64,000 bases of DNA from Bacillus sp. A301a_S52 (GTDB lineage Bacteria; Bacillota; Bacilli; Bacillales; Salisediminibacteriaceae), in the NCBI GenBank assembly GCA_024701455.1, contig JABXYP010000001.1, positions 4,096,001 to 4,160,000 on the forward strand, read 5' to 3'. Positions 36,348-46,543 of this stretch are shown one piece after another. A model generated the notes under the pieces. That model was not told where the DNA came from and did no database searches. It worked only from the letters and a program-made list of their open reading frames with translations. The position numbers and the translations under genes were made by a program. The number at the start of each line of letters is the position of its first letter. The stretch's first letter is position 1.

Positions 36348-37139
36348 TTAGTTTTTATACAGCTCGATACGTCTATCATCAAACACTGGAATAGTTTCCC
36401 TTACACGATTGACCTCATCAAGATCTACTTCTCCATATAAGATCGTCTCTTCATTGCCTGCCTCTTGAATAATATTTCCCCATGGGCCAATAATCATTGA
36501 ATTGCCGCCAAAAATGTTATTAGGATCTGAACCAACTCTATTACAAGCCACAACAATACATTGATTTTCTATCGCTCTACTCACTAAGAGAGCACGCCAA
36601 TGATCAATTCGTGCCTCTGGCCATTCAGCCACAACAAATAATAGCTTCGTGTTTTGCAGCATATGGGTACGAATCCATTCAGGAAAACGGATATCGTAAC
36701 AGATGACGCCAGCACACAAATGGCCGTCTAGCTTAAACAGACCATCGTCATTACCTTGTTCGAGGTATTTTTCTTCATTCATTAGACGGAAAAGGTGTGC
36801 TTTACTATATTCTTTTACGCGCTTTCCTTTACGATCAACGACGAGCATTGTGTTTGTTATAGTATCACCGCTTTTTTTGGCGATTGAACCGGCAACAATA
36901 TGAACGTCATATGTTTTAGCTAACGTTGAGATAAACGTCCAAGTCATCTCACCTTCGTTATCACCAATACGATCTAAATCAGTTAAATCATAACCTGTGG
37001 TCCACAACTCAGGTAGGACAATGACGTCCGCACCGCTTATTTCAACTGCTTCTCGGCAGCGCTCACTCACCTTATTGTAGTTAGCTTCAGGCTGACCAAA
37101 GGCAATATCCATTTGAATAAGTGCTATCTTTAAGGCCAT
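36348..37139 (-). CDS. mtnU: Carbon-nitrogen hydrolase, omega-amidase-like (MtnU/YkrU type)
   Basis: This 263-residue nitrilase-superfamily protein has the catalytic Glu in VLPELWTTGYDL, the Lys in KAHLFRLMNEEKYLEQG, and the Cys in AGVICYDIRFPEW. Bacillus MtnU is thought to be an omega-amidase that hydrolyses 2-oxoglutaramate produced when glutamine is the amino donor in methionine salvage transamination. An S-box riboswitch lies just downstream and an MtnE-like aminotransferase nearby, both supporting that assignment. The closely related YafV-type amidases are the alternative. A GAGGGAGAGGG site precedes the ATG. Confidence 0.8.
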   Translation of the reverse strand: MALKIALIQMDIAFGQPEANYNKVSERCREAVEISGADVIVLPELWTTGYDLTDLDRIGDNEGEMTWTFISTLAKTYDVHIVAGSIAKKSGDTITNTMLVVDRKGKRVKEYSKAHLFRLMNEEKYLEQGNDDGLFKLDGHLCAGVICYDIRFPEWIRTHMLQNTKLLFVVAEWPEARIDHWRALLVSRAIENQCIVVACNRVGSDPNNIFGGNSMIIGPWGNIIQEAGNEETILYGEVDLDEVNRVRETIPVFDDRRIELYKN

Positions 37140-37202
37140 TTCCCTCTCCCTCTCTTAACAACCAGTGTAAGTTGCTTTCATTCATATATGTTCGTAACGC
37201 TA

Positions 37203-38300
37203 TTACTTAGCCAAGTTAAAGTAAGACTGAATGAAGTCTTCCAATTGACTCATCGCTGTCATTACAGCTTCCGCTGATGAGTTTTTCATAAAGTGAATGG
37301 ATTCACCTTCTTTTGTAGCTGCTAATGCTGTTTTATTAAAAGCCTTAGCTAAATCTCCAGACACGTTAAGGTCAGCCAGACTAACAGGTAAGTTTAATCT
37401 CTTATAAAATGGCAATAATGTTGTGACTTCTTCAAAGTTCTTATCCAAAACCAGTTGAACAAGAATGCCGTAAGCCACTTTATCACCATGTAAGCAAGAA
37501 TGTGTTGCAGGAATGGTTGTTAAGCCATTATGAATAGAGTGAGCACCGGCAATTCTGCCATAGCGGTCCCCGTACCCACCAACCATCCCTCCTGCCATAA
37601 TAATCGTTTCTATCACACGGGTAAAAGACGATGTAACTGATTTTTCCTCCAACGCCTTAATGGCAGCCATTCCTTCTTCGAGAAGGACATCTCGACATAA
37701 TTGTGCAGCCTGTATAGAGACCTCTATAGCAAGAGGCTTAGGCTCTACATCTCGGATAAGCACCTCCGCTTCATACCACTTAGCCAGCGTATCCCCTATC
37801 CCAGCCCTTAAATAGTCTTTAGGTGAGTGAATGATAATCTCCGGATCTACAGCAACCATGAACGCATTGTGAGAAAAGATTTCATAGTTAATAAAATTCC
37901 CATCTTCGTCATAGAAAACACTCAGAGGCGTCCAAGGCGCACAGTTAGATGCTAAGGTCGGGACAAGAATATAAGGTTTTCCTACTGTATGGGCTATCGC
38001 TTTAACGAGGTCTAATACCTTCCCTCCTCCTACACCTATTAAATAATCTGCTTGTTTAGCGAGGACAGCCTGCTCCATTCGGGCAACTTCCTCCTTTGAA
38101 CACTCTCCACCATATAGCATGTGAGTAAGCATGAGATCCAGCGATGCAAACTTATCGTGAGCAGCTTCCCATGACTTCCTACCATGAATAACTGCCCCTT
38201 TCTTAAAGCCTTGCTTTTTTATCGCATCTTCCATCCTAATTAACGCCCCTGCTTCACACACATATATATTCGGTGCACCTTGTACAGTTATCTGCCTCAC
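37203..38300 (-). CDS. Iron-type alcohol dehydrogenase family, 2-hydroxyacid dehydrogenase-like (HcxA/YbdH-like)
   Basis: The start is GTG 38300, 5 bp after AGAGGTGA; TTG 38321 lies before that site. The 365-residue glycerol dehydrogenase-superfamily protein has the NAD-binding GVGGGKVLDLVKA, the strand YILVPTLASNCAPWTPLSVFYDE, the metal-site Asp in AGIGDTLAKWYEA and two His segments (GAHSIHNGL, HSCLHGDKVAYG). E. coli HcxA (YbdH), as I recall, reduces 2-oxoacids and lies next to the methionine aminotransferase gene ybdL. The same kind of pairing occurs here, with an MtnE-type aminotransferase divergently transcribed. Plain glycerol dehydrogenase activity is the alternative. Confidence 0.75.
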   Translation of the reverse strand: MRQITVQGAPNIYVCEAGALIRMEDAIKKQGFKKGAVIHGRKSWEAAHDKFASLDLMLTHMLYGGECSKEEVARMEQAVLAKQADYLIGVGGGKVLDLVKAIAHTVGKPYILVPTLASNCAPWTPLSVFYDEDGNFINYEIFSHNAFMVAVDPEIIIHSPKDYLRAGIGDTLAKWYEAEVLIRDVEPKPLAIEVSIQAAQLCRDVLLEEGMAAIKALEEKSVTSSFTRVIETIIMAGGMVGGYGDRYGRIAGAHSIHNGLTTIPATHSCLHGDKVAYGILVQLVLDKNFEEVTTLLPFYKRLNLPVSLADLNVSGDLAKAFNKTALAATKEGESIHFMKNSSAEAVMTAMSQLEDFIQSYFNLAK

Positions 38301-38541
38301 ACTTTTCACCTCTACAATCAATTAATCTCATTATATTTTCTCTTCGATACATGAATAATTATGCAAATTATGACACTAGTGTACGTAACGTGTCAAGATT
38401 TCAACTTTGCCACTTCTCTCCTTTACCAAAATAACGTACAATGTCTATTATTAAGTATAATTGCTCGTTAAGCTTTTTGTATTGGCCACTTGCCGTTACA
38501 GACATCCGATTAGAGTCTATAAATAATGGAGTGTGACACTT

Positions 38542-39714
38542 ATGAGACATTTTGAACCTTCTGATACGGTCAAAAGATTACCTGAACAGTTTTTCGCTAA
38601 GCTTGTAAAAAAAGCCCATGATTTAACAAAGGCTGGACATGATGTGATTAATCTCGGTCAAGGAAACCCAGATTTACCAACCCCATCCCACATTGTTGAC
38701 GAGTTGAAGTATGCAGCCGATAATCCTGATTTTCATAAGTATTCTCCCTTTCGCGGTCAACTATTTTTAAAAGAAGCGATCAGTGATTTTTACAAAAAAG
38801 AGTACAATGTCTCACTAGATCCCGCACGAGAAGTGGCTATTTTAGCAGGGTCTAAAACGGGGTTAGTCGACTTAAGCCAATGCCTATTGAATCCTGGAGA
38901 CTTAGCCCTGCTCCCTGACCCCGGCTATCCTGATTACATGTCCGGAATCGCTATGGCCCAAGCATCTACGTCATTTATGCCCTTACAAGCAGAACATGAT
39001 TTTCTGCCAGACTACGCTAGCCTTTCTCCAGACATTTTAGATCGGGCGAAATTAATGTTTTTAAATTATCCAAATAATCCTACAGCTGGGATGGCAACAC
39101 CGGCTTTTTTCAATAAAACAGTAGACGTTGCTAAAAAGCACCATATATGCGTCTGCCATGATTTCGCTTATGCTGCTATCGGGTTTGACGGTGAAAAACC
39201 ACAAAGTTTCTTACAATCTGAAGGGGCAAAAGAGATTGGCATTGAAATGTATACCTTGTCTAAAACATTTAATATGGCGGGGTGGCGCGCGGCCTTTGCT
39301 GTCGGCAATCCCTCTGTCATCGAAACAATCAACCTTATGCAGGACCATAAATATATGAGTTTATTCGGTGCTGTGCAGCAAGCTGCTATGCACGCTTTAG
39401 CCAACCCTCAGGATACTGTCCGACAACTCGTCTCCACGTATGAAAAACGACGGGACCTCTTCATTGATGCTTTACGACGAACCGGTTGGCACGTGCCAGC
39501 TCCAAAAGGGACATTTTTTGCTTGGCTGCCTGTTCCGGATGGCTACTCATCAGAAGAATTTGCTGATGTTTTATTAGAAAGAGCCCACGTGGTCGTGGCG
39601 CCAGGGGTAGGCTTTGGTGATCATGGTGAAGGGTTCGTTCGTGCTGGACTTGTGGCTGATGAAGAGCGTCTCCTTGAAGCCGCTGCACGCATTGAAAAAC
39701 TAAATCTCTTTTAA
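38542..39714 (+). CDS. mtnE: PLP-dependent aminotransferase, MtnE/YkrV type
   Basis: The start is ATG 38542 with GGAG 10 bp upstream; GTG 38533 is too close to that site. The 390-residue class I aminotransferase has INLGQGNPDLPTPSH, KYSPFRGQLFLKEAI, FLNYPNNPT, CHDFAYAAIGFDG and the PLP lysine in TLSKTFNMAGWRAAFAVG. Bacillus MtnE transaminates 2-oxo-4-methylthiobutyrate to methionine, the last step of the methionine salvage pathway. The gene faces away from the 2-hydroxyacid dehydrogenase-like gene. Other mtn genes are not in the window, so this may also be a broader aromatic or branched 2-oxoacid aminotransferase. Confidence 0.85.
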   Translation: MRHFEPSDTVKRLPEQFFAKLVKKAHDLTKAGHDVINLGQGNPDLPTPSHIVDELKYAADNPDFHKYSPFRGQLFLKEAISDFYKKEYNVSLDPAREVAILAGSKTGLVDLSQCLLNPGDLALLPDPGYPDYMSGIAMAQASTSFMPLQAEHDFLPDYASLSPDILDRAKLMFLNYPNNPTAGMATPAFFNKTVDVAKKHHICVCHDFAYAAIGFDGEKPQSFLQSEGAKEIGIEMYTLSKTFNMAGWRAAFAVGNPSVIETINLMQDHKYMSLFGAVQQAAMHALANPQDTVRQLVSTYEKRRDLFIDALRRTGWHVPAPKGTFFAWLPVPDGYSSEEFADVLLERAHVVVAPGVGFGDHGEGFVRAGLVADEERLLEAAARIEKLNLF

Positions 39715-39726
39715 TCGTTCCTTAGC

Positions 39727-39772
39727 AAAAAACCTTGGGCGTGAGTGATGATAAACTGCCCCAAGGTTTTTT
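39727..39772. terminator. Bidirectional terminator between the aminotransferase gene and coaA
   Basis: AAAAACCTTGGG pairs with CCCAAGGTTTTTT, with A/T runs at both ends, between convergent genes. Confidence 0.92.
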
Positions 39773-39778
39773 CTTTAA

Positions 39779-40735
39779 TTAGATTTTCCTCATTTTAATC
39801 TCACTAACTAAATGGTGTTTCCCTTTTTTTAAAATTAAATCTGCTCGATGACGAGTAGGTAAGATATTCTCATGTAAATTTTTTCTGTTTATATTATCCC
39901 ATATGCTCTTTGCCGTTTCAAAAGCTTCTGTATCACTGAGGCCAGCATATTTTTTAAAGTAAGAGGCCGGGTTCCTAAAAGCTGTTTGTCGCAACGTTTT
40001 AAACCGTTCAACATACCAATTTAAAATGTGAGTTTCATCTGCATCTACAAAGATAGAAAAGTCGAAGTAATCCGACACATACACCAAATCATCATAGACA
40101 TTCCCTGAACTCTTAGGAGGCTGCAAGACATTAATACCCTCAATGATGACAATGTCCGGCTGCGAAACGACCTGCTTTTCGTCCGGTACAATATCATAGG
40201 TTATATGAGAGTATACCGGGGCCTCTACAGTGGATTTTCCTGATTTTAATTCCTCTAAAAATGATAATAGGGCGTGCACGTCGTAGCTTTCTGGAAAGCC
40301 TTTTTTATTCATGATTCCTCGCCGTTCCAATTCAGCATTCTCGTAAAGAAAGCCGTCTGTCGTCACGAGGTCCACATTGGGATGGTGGTCAAAGCGGGAT
40401 AGCAGGGTGTGTAGCACCCTGGCAATGGTACTTTTACCCACAGCAACACTTCCGGCAATCCCTATAATATAAGGTACTTTCCTTTCCTGTTTGTGCAAAA
40501 ACACGTAGCGGCTGCGGTATAATTCTTGCGATGCAACAGCATGAAGGTTAATCAATCGTGTCAGAGGTAAGTATATATCCGCTATTTCCTGCATATTAAG
40601 AACATCATTAACCCCTTTCAGACGTTCGATCTCTGCCGGGGTGATTTCCATAGGATAAGACTGCCGGAGCTTTGCCCATTCTTCTCTGGAAAACGTCATA
40701 AAAGGCGTTAAATTTTCTATCGTTCCCATCGACAT
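39779..40735 (-). CDS. coaA: Pantothenate kinase, type I (CoaA)
   Basis: The start is ATG 40735, 5 bp after AGAAGGTG. A longer frame to 40777 has no site. The 318-residue protein has the P-loop [36 protein letters not shown] and the C-terminal [17 protein letters not shown] typical of the bacterial type I enzyme. It phosphorylates pantothenate, the first and controlled step of coenzyme A synthesis, and is feedback-inhibited by CoA. The gene is monocistronic. Confidence 0.96.
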   Translation of the reverse strand: MSMGTIENLTPFMTFSREEWAKLRQSYPMEITPAEIERLKGVNDVLNMQEIADIYLPLTRLINLHAVASQELYRSRYVFLHKQERKVPYIIGIAGSVAVGKSTIARVLHTLLSRFDHHPNVDLVTTDGFLYENAELERRGIMNKKGFPESYDVHALLSFLEELKSGKSTVEAPVYSHITYDIVPDEKQVVSQPDIVIIEGINVLQPPKSSGNVYDDLVYVSDYFDFSIFVDADETHILNWYVERFKTLRQTAFRNPASYFKKYAGLSDTEAFETAKSIWDNINRKNLHENILPTRHRADLILKKGKHHLVSEIKMRKI

Positions 40736-41197
40736 CGGTGCACCTTCTTTATTACTCAGTTTTTGGATAAAAATCAACCGCTATTAACACCGACTGCCAT
40801 CAAAATGGACCCTATTTATCGCTTATTCATGGCATTCTCTTGTTTACTACGGCTTATATTAACAAGGTATTGAACAACATATCTACAATTTACTGAAATC
40901 GTTTACTAGATTATAACATGTTTTAATCTCATGTCGAGATTTTTGCTTCGTTTCAAATGCCGTTTAATGGTTACCACTTACCACCTACATTTCCCCTATT
41001 TATCTTATCATCTTGCTAAGTTTCTTGAGTTCTCTAGCTACTTCAACTAACTATTTTAATGGAAGTCATTTTGCACTACTGCCCCTTATTTGTGACATAC
41101 AGTGTTATGTCACATATAAAATTCTTCATTTCTAAGAATAGAGTCACGCCTAGCATCAGAGACTACTAACAAAAACGACAGAAAGCAGGGAAGGCCA
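40736..41197. other. Divergent AT-rich region between coaA and the Rieske flavoprotein gene
   Basis: Nothing definite seen. Promoters for both genes are expected here. Confidence 0.4.
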
Positions 41198-42730
41198 ATG
41201 ACTAACGAACATTTATCTCAGTTACCTGAGGACCCTTCATCATACTGGATTGCATCTACTTCTTTTACTAATACTGAACCATTACATGCAAACGTTGAAA
41301 CTGACGTTGTCGTTGTAGGTGCCGGTATTACTGGTATTACAGCTGCCTATTTACTTGTCCAAGAGGGGTTTGATGTGATTTTACTTGATGCAGATAAAGT
41401 CTTACATGGTACAACTGGACACACCACTGCAAAGATTACAGCGCAGCACGACTTGTTTTATCATGAACTCATTAAGCATACGAGCATTGACAAAGCACGC
41501 ACCTATTATAACGTAAATGAGGAGGCAAAAAAATTCATCGAAACGATTGTACGCACTCATAAGATAGAATGTGGTTTTGAGACCCACGATGCCGTTCTTT
41601 ATGCCACTTCATCTCAAGGTTCTACCGCGCTCCAAAAAGAAATAAAAGCCTATGAGACATTAGGAATTCCTCACGAGAGACGCTCTGAGGTTCCTTTCAA
41701 TGAACCTATACAGGCAGCTTTAGCTATGATAGGGCAAGCTCAATTTCACCCTTTACACTACTTAACTTTTTTGTTGGAGGAATTTAAAAAACGTGGTGGA
41801 AAAGTATATGAAAACACAGCAATAACCGGAATGGTAGAAGGAGATCGACCTGTATTAGAAACGCGACAAGGCCATTATCTTATTAGCGATTTCGTCCTGT
41901 CATGTACTCACTTTCCATTTTACGACGCTAATAACTATTATTTTACGAAAATGCACGCTGAGCGCTCGTATGTTATTGCCGCTAAAGCTCCTAACATTCA
42001 AGGCATGTATTTAAGTGTCGACACCTCCCTTCCAAAACGTTCAATTCGTTCCGCTACTATTGAGGAAGATAATTATTTACTTATCGGTGGAGAAAGCCAT
42101 AAAACGGGGCAAGGTAAGGATCAATTTGATCACTATAAGGCACTTCAATCCTATGCGGAGCGTGTTTTTAGCGCCACTGAATTTCCTTACCGCTGGTCAG
42201 CACAAGACTTATACACATTGGATAATATTCCTTATGTAGGTGTTCTCACGGACAATGAACCTAACACCTTTGTGGCCACTGGATATCGAAAATGGGGGAT
42301 GACAAGCGGGACTGCTGCCGCTATTATGCTTAAAAATTACGTAGTGGGTAATGAAACGGAGGAAATGGCCTTATTCGATCCTAACAGATTCTTAATTAAT
42401 CCGAGCTTAAAGCACTTCTTAAAGCATAATTCTGATGCGACGATGCATTTTTTCACAGATAAGCTTAAGCCTGCTCCGAAAAAAATTGACGATATTGCTG
42501 TTGGAGAAGGAGGGATTGTTTCAGTTAACGGGAGACGAGCAGGCGCTTATCGTGATAAAAATGGGGACATGCACGTCGTTGATACAACGTGCACACACTT
42601 AGGGTGTGAGGTGCATTGGAACAACGGTGATCGAACATGGGATTGCCCTTGCCATGGCTCTAGGTATGACGTTAATGGTCGGGTTATTGAAGGTCCTGCT
42701 AACGAACCATTAAAACCATTACCCGAATAA
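41198..42730 (+). CDS. FAD-dependent oxidoreductase with C-terminal Rieske [2Fe-2S] domain
   Basis: This 510-residue protein has an N-terminal DAO-type FAD fold ([16 protein letters not shown] near 38-53) running to about residue 400. A Rieske domain is at about 425-510, with both cluster motifs CTHLGC and CPCHGSRYD. The architecture matches Bacillus YhfW-type proteins of unknown substrate. Electron transfer between the flavin and the iron-sulfur centre is expected from the domain pair. A GGGAAGG site precedes the ATG. The gene has no obvious partner. Confidence 0.92.
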   Translation: MTNEHLSQLPEDPSSYWIASTSFTNTEPLHANVETDVVVVGAGITGITAAYLLVQEGFDVILLDADKVLHGTTGHTTAKITAQHDLFYHELIKHTSIDKARTYYNVNEEAKKFIETIVRTHKIECGFETHDAVLYATSSQGSTALQKEIKAYETLGIPHERRSEVPFNEPIQAALAMIGQAQFHPLHYLTFLLEEFKKRGGKVYENTAITGMVEGDRPVLETRQGHYLISDFVLSCTHFPFYDANNYYFTKMHAERSYVIAAKAPNIQGMYLSVDTSLPKRSIRSATIEEDNYLLIGGESHKTGQGKDQFDHYKALQSYAERVFSATEFPYRWSAQDLYTLDNIPYVGVLTDNEPNTFVATGYRKWGMTSGTAAAIMLKNYVVGNETEEMALFDPNRFLINPSLKHFLKHNSDATMHFFTDKLKPAPKKIDDIAVGEGGIVSVNGRRAGAYRDKNGDMHVVDTTCTHLGCEVHWNNGDRTWDCPCHGSRYDVNGRVIEGPANEPLKPLPE

Positions 42731-42896
42731 CTGTACATTAAGTTAAGGGGTAAGACACCAAACTGCTTCCTGTTACCTCATGTGAGTGCTTGTGATGAGA
42801 TATGATTAAACTGATAATCACTAGGGTAAAGAATGTATAACATTCCGTTTCGCCTCTTCATGTGATTATCATTAAATATTTCGAAAGGGGTGCCTC

Positions 42897-43250
42897 ATGA
42901 GGTATAAACGACAAGAAGCGATGCGATGTGAATTTAGACACCCACTTGATACAACTTTCTTTATAAGTTCATTGAATGGGAAACCTTATCGCTCTTCTCA
43001 AGCTAAAGGGACGATTCTAAATGCCAGTTTAGGTGGTCTACGCTTAAAAACGCCTCTTGACCTTCCTGTTAATAAACAGTTAGAAGTGACATTCACATTC
43101 ACTATTGCACACTGCTTTCTAACCGTACAGGGGCGTCCTCTTTGGAAAAAACGTGATGAAAATGCCTTTATTTATGGGATCAAACTTACCACCGACACAC
43201 ATGAAAAAGACATGCTAACAGCGCTAAAAGCTTATAACAAATGCCATTAA
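42897..43250 (+). CDS. PilZ domain protein (probable c-di-GMP receptor)
   Basis: This 117-residue stand-alone PilZ domain has the c-di-GMP-binding motif RCEFR (R10-xxx-R14) and, 27 residues later, NASLGG (N42-x-S44-xx-G47). The expected pattern is RxxxR followed by D/NxSxxG, and both halves are intact, so ligand binding is likely. A short C-terminal helix follows the barrel. AAAGGGGTG lies 5 bp before the ATG. Neighbours on either side are not signalling genes, but a c-di-GMP riboswitch lies 3.3 kb downstream. The output partner is unknown. Confidence 0.85.
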   Translation: MRYKRQEAMRCEFRHPLDTTFFISSLNGKPYRSSQAKGTILNASLGGLRLKTPLDLPVNKQLEVTFTFTIAHCFLTVQGRPLWKKRDENAFIYGIKLTTDTHEKDMLTALKAYNKCH

Positions 43251-43342
43251 TAACACCGCTATCCACCTGAACTCTTTAAACAAGTTTAGTCTGTTTGTAC
43301 ATATGGGAATAGATTAGGAGAAACTTTTTAAGGAGGCTAATG

Positions 43343-44002
43343 ATGACTAAGAAGATATTGATGGTGTTAACGAGTCATTCAACAATTAATGACCAAGCTA
43401 CTGGCCTATGGTTAGAAGAATATGCTGCACCTTATGCCACATTTGTTAAACACGGCTTTGATGTGACTGTTACAAGTATTGATGGCGGGCAAGTCCCCCT
43501 TGACCCGAACAGTCTGCCTGATGAGGAAAAATTTGAATGGCAAGAAGCACAATCAAAGCTTAGTAATACAGAGAAGTTATCGGATAAACATATCTCTGGG
43601 TTTGATGCTGTCTTTATACCTGGTGGTCACGGCACCGTTTTTGATTTTCCTGAAAATGAAATGCTGAAAAGACTCCTGCAAGAACACGCAGAAGACGGGA
43701 CGATTCTTGCATCGGTTTGTCATGGACCGAGTGCGTTTGTTAATGTTACGTACAAAGATGGCACCCCTCTCGTCCAAGGGAAAAAAGTAACGGCCTTTAC
43801 GAATGAGGAAGAACGAGAAATGCAATTAGATGATGCTGTTCCTTTCTTACTTGAATCAGAGTTAAAAGCCCGTGGTGGCAAATTTGTTCGCGGTGATAAG
43901 TGGAGCGATTATTCAGTGCATGACGGTCAGCTTATTACTGGTCAAAACCCAATGTCCAGTCAAAGCACAGCCGATAAAGTGGTTGAAGCTTTACGTGACT
44001 AA
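43343..44002 (+). CDS. DJ-1/PfpI family protein (type 1 glutamine amidotransferase-like, Hsp31-like)
   Basis: The start is set to ATG 43343, 6 bp after AGGAGG; the adjacent ATG at 43340 is also possible. The 219-residue protein has FIPGGHGTVFDF and the nucleophile elbow ILASVCHGPSAF with the reactive Cys, plus an Asp/Glu-rich insertion. Related proteins are protein/nucleotide deglycases, glyoxalase III enzymes or chaperones (Hsp31/YraA types). The precise activity cannot be chosen from the sequence. Its transcript ends at a long hairpin. Confidence 0.88.
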   Translation: MTKKILMVLTSHSTINDQATGLWLEEYAAPYATFVKHGFDVTVTSIDGGQVPLDPNSLPDEEKFEWQEAQSKLSNTEKLSDKHISGFDAVFIPGGHGTVFDFPENEMLKRLLQEHAEDGTILASVCHGPSAFVNVTYKDGTPLVQGKKVTAFTNEEEREMQLDDAVPFLLESELKARGGKFVRGDKWSDYSVHDGQLITGQNPMSSQSTADKVVEALRD

Positions 44003-44027
44003 ATGTAAGTTTCGGTAAGTGATATAG

Positions 44028-44098
44028 GCGTCTCCCCCTTCTTAACATTTGCTTGTTTGTTGATAACCTATTATCAACATGTGGGGAGACGCTTTTTG
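44028..44098 (+). terminator. Long terminator hairpin after the DJ-1/PfpI gene
   Basis: GCGTCTCCCC and GGGGAGACGC form the outer stem, followed by TTTTTGC. An inner perfect hairpin GTTGATAA-CCTA-TTATCAAC lies within the loop. Confidence 0.85.
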
Positions 44099-44289
44099 CG
44101 TGGCGTCACTTGGGGGAATTAACAGTGCCGGCTTATAAAGCATCATGCTAAAAGAGGATATGACTACTCAAATCGAAGGGACAGAAGAAAGCATCTCCTG
44201 CCCCAAATATTCCCTCTATTTTTGTCTATTCATATCCGAATGAGCTAGCTAGTCACAAGCTTTTGTTACCTATCCTTATTTTGCTCCGC

Positions 44290-45939
44290 TTATAACTTAA
44301 ATGAACTTTTTAACTCAACAATTCGGTTGAAGACAAGCTTATCTTCATGAGAATCTTTCGGATCAACGTTAAAATAACCATGGCGGAAAAATTGGAATTT
44401 ATCATTCCCTTTGACATCAGCCATGTTCGGCTCTACATAGCCATGGACAACGTCCAGTGACTCAGGATTAACAGCACCAAGGAAGTCGTCACCGCTTTTT
44501 TCATCATCAATTAAGGAATTATATAAACGGAATTCGGCTTCTTTCGCATGAGTTGCTTCAACCCAATGAAGTGTCCCTTTCACTTTACGTCCTGTAAAAC
44601 CACTGCCGCTCTTCGTCTCTTGGTCATACGTACAACGAAGCTCAATGACATTGCCTTCCTCGTCTTTAATGACTTCCTCACATTTAATAAAGTAAGCATG
44701 CTTTAACCGCACTTCATTACCTGGAAAGAGGCGGAAGTATTTTTTCGGCGGGTTCTCCATAAAATCACTTTGCTCAATATAAATTTCTCGCGAAAAAGGA
44801 ATTTGTCTTGTCCCCATCGCTTCATTCTCAGGATTAATCTCAGCATCCAACCACTCCACTTCCCCTTCTGGGTAGTTCGTAATAACTACTTTGAGCGGTT
44901 TTAAAACGGACATCGTGCGCGGTGATTGTAATTTTAAATCTTCACGAACAAAATGCTCTAGCATGCGTACGTCTACAAGATTGTCCGCTTTACTTACACC
45001 GATCTCTCGGCAAAATGTTTTAACAGAATCAGCGGTAAACCCACGGCGTCTTAAACCTGACAGGGTAGGCATTCGCGGATCGTCCCAACCATCCACATAG
45101 CCTTCATCCACGAGCTGTTTCAATTTACGCTTACTCATGACGGTATTCGTCAAATTCAATCGAGCAAATTCAATTTGTTTCGGTGTGCCTTCTATTTCCG
45201 TATGTTCCACAACCCATTCATATAATGGACGTTGATCCTCAAACTCTAGCGTACAAATGGAATGTGTCACACCTTCAATGGCATCTTCAAGTGGGTGCGC
45301 ATAGGAATACATTGGATAAATACACCATTTGTCACCGGTATTATGATGTTCAGTATGAGAAATCCGGTAAATAACTGGGTCTCTCAAGTTGATGTTCGGT
45401 GACGACATGTCTATTTTTGCTCGCAGTACTTTTTCTCCGTTAGCAAATTCACCTTTTCTCATTTTTTCAAAAAGTGCAAGGTTTTCCTCAACACTCCTGC
45501 TTCGTGACTCACTTTCTTTGCCTGGCTCAGTTAAGGTACCACGATACTGACGAATTTCCTCCTGTGTTAAATCCTCTACATATGCGAGCCCTTTTTTTAT
45601 AAGTAAAACGGCACGCTCGTACATCTCTTCAAAATAATTAGACGCATAAAATAAGCCGTCCCATTCATAACCAAGCCACTGAATATCTTGTTTAATGGCG
45701 TCCACAAACTCTTGGTCCTCTTTCAATGGATTGGTATCATCAAACCGGAGATTCGTCTTACCGTTAAATGCATCCGCCAACTCAAAGTTTAAGACGATAG
45801 ACTTGGCATGACCGATGTGCAAGTACCCATTCGGTTCTGGTGGGAACCGTGTGACTACATGGTCGTATGTTCCTTTATCCAAGTCCTCTTGCACAATATA
45901 CTTAATGAAATGTGATGAATTATTTACGTTTTCACTCAT
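44290..45939 (-). CDS. glnS: Glutaminyl-tRNA synthetase
   Basis: This 549-residue class I synthetase has the HIGH motif in [17 protein letters not shown], the KMSKS-equivalent VMSKRKL, and the GlnRS-specific blocks [11 protein letters not shown] and [13 protein letters not shown] [12 protein letters not shown]. Length and order match bacterial GlnRS of the E. coli type. It charges tRNA-Gln directly. Most Bacillus species lack GlnRS and use GluRS plus GatCAB amidation, so the gene is unusual and was probably acquired. Codon use does not look foreign by eye. AGAAAGGTG precedes the ATG. No T-box was found upstream. Confidence 0.95.
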   Translation of the reverse strand: MSENVNNSSHFIKYIVQEDLDKGTYDHVVTRFPPEPNGYLHIGHAKSIVLNFELADAFNGKTNLRFDDTNPLKEDQEFVDAIKQDIQWLGYEWDGLFYASNYFEEMYERAVLLIKKGLAYVEDLTQEEIRQYRGTLTEPGKESESRSRSVEENLALFEKMRKGEFANGEKVLRAKIDMSSPNINLRDPVIYRISHTEHHNTGDKWCIYPMYSYAHPLEDAIEGVTHSICTLEFEDQRPLYEWVVEHTEIEGTPKQIEFARLNLTNTVMSKRKLKQLVDEGYVDGWDDPRMPTLSGLRRRGFTADSVKTFCREIGVSKADNLVDVRMLEHFVREDLKLQSPRTMSVLKPLKVVITNYPEGEVEWLDAEINPENEAMGTRQIPFSREIYIEQSDFMENPPKKYFRLFPGNEVRLKHAYFIKCEEVIKDEEGNVIELRCTYDQETKSGSGFTGRKVKGTLHWVEATHAKEAEFRLYNSLIDDEKSGDDFLGAVNPESLDVVHGYVEPNMADVKGNDKFQFFRHGYFNVDPKDSHEDKLVFNRIVELKSSFKL

Positions 45940-46543
45940 GTCTCTACACCTTTCTACTACAGAAGTTCTGTTCCTAATTATTAACAGTTATCACACTACA
46001 ATAACACTATACTAAATAACACTGTGAAAAAAGACTCATGCATAGGTCTTCCGCTCCTGACGAACGCTTTTCATAGGGCTCGTCTGCAATTACCCTTCAC
46101 ATCTCGTTGGCCTTCTCCTCTTTGGAATCACTGTCTTTCTCTGCAGTCCATTGCTTTTTTAAAAGCCCCTGTGATTTAGAGTATTTAACGTTAAACATTC
46201 AATTGTACAGTTATTCAGTTTAGATGTTTATAACTTCTGATTAAAATCGCTATTCCAAACAAAGATAGAAGTAACTAGTCTGTTTAGATAACATGTCTAT
46301 TATTCGTTATATCATAAATGAGACTGGATATCTATGGATGACCTGACTTTTCACTCATTACTTAATCTAAGTTATTTCTTCTTTGGAAGCTCCCTCCTCT
46401 AAAAGACCTAATCATCCACTAATTATCCATGACTTAAAGATAGGACTTACAAGCAATTAATGGCATATTTTGTGACAAATGTGTAAATGTATTGATTACT
46501 TTAGTCCTATTATGATACTTTTAATTATGTTCAATATAACACC
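45940..46543. other. 600-bp divergent region between glnS and the c-di-GMP riboswitch
   Basis: A block near 46027-46060 (TCATGCATAGGTCTTCCGCT) resembles a degenerate repeat also seen near 27613. No T-box core (GGNACCGCG) was found on the glnS strand. The rest is AT-rich without clear structure. The promoter of the riboswitch transcript could not be placed with confidence. Confidence 0.4.

Noticed and set aside
45940..46170. Possible T-box leader for glnS
   Set aside because: The GGNACCGCG core and specifier-loop layout could not be found on the glnS strand. An AGGGTAATTGCAGACGAGCCC stretch is only superficially similar.
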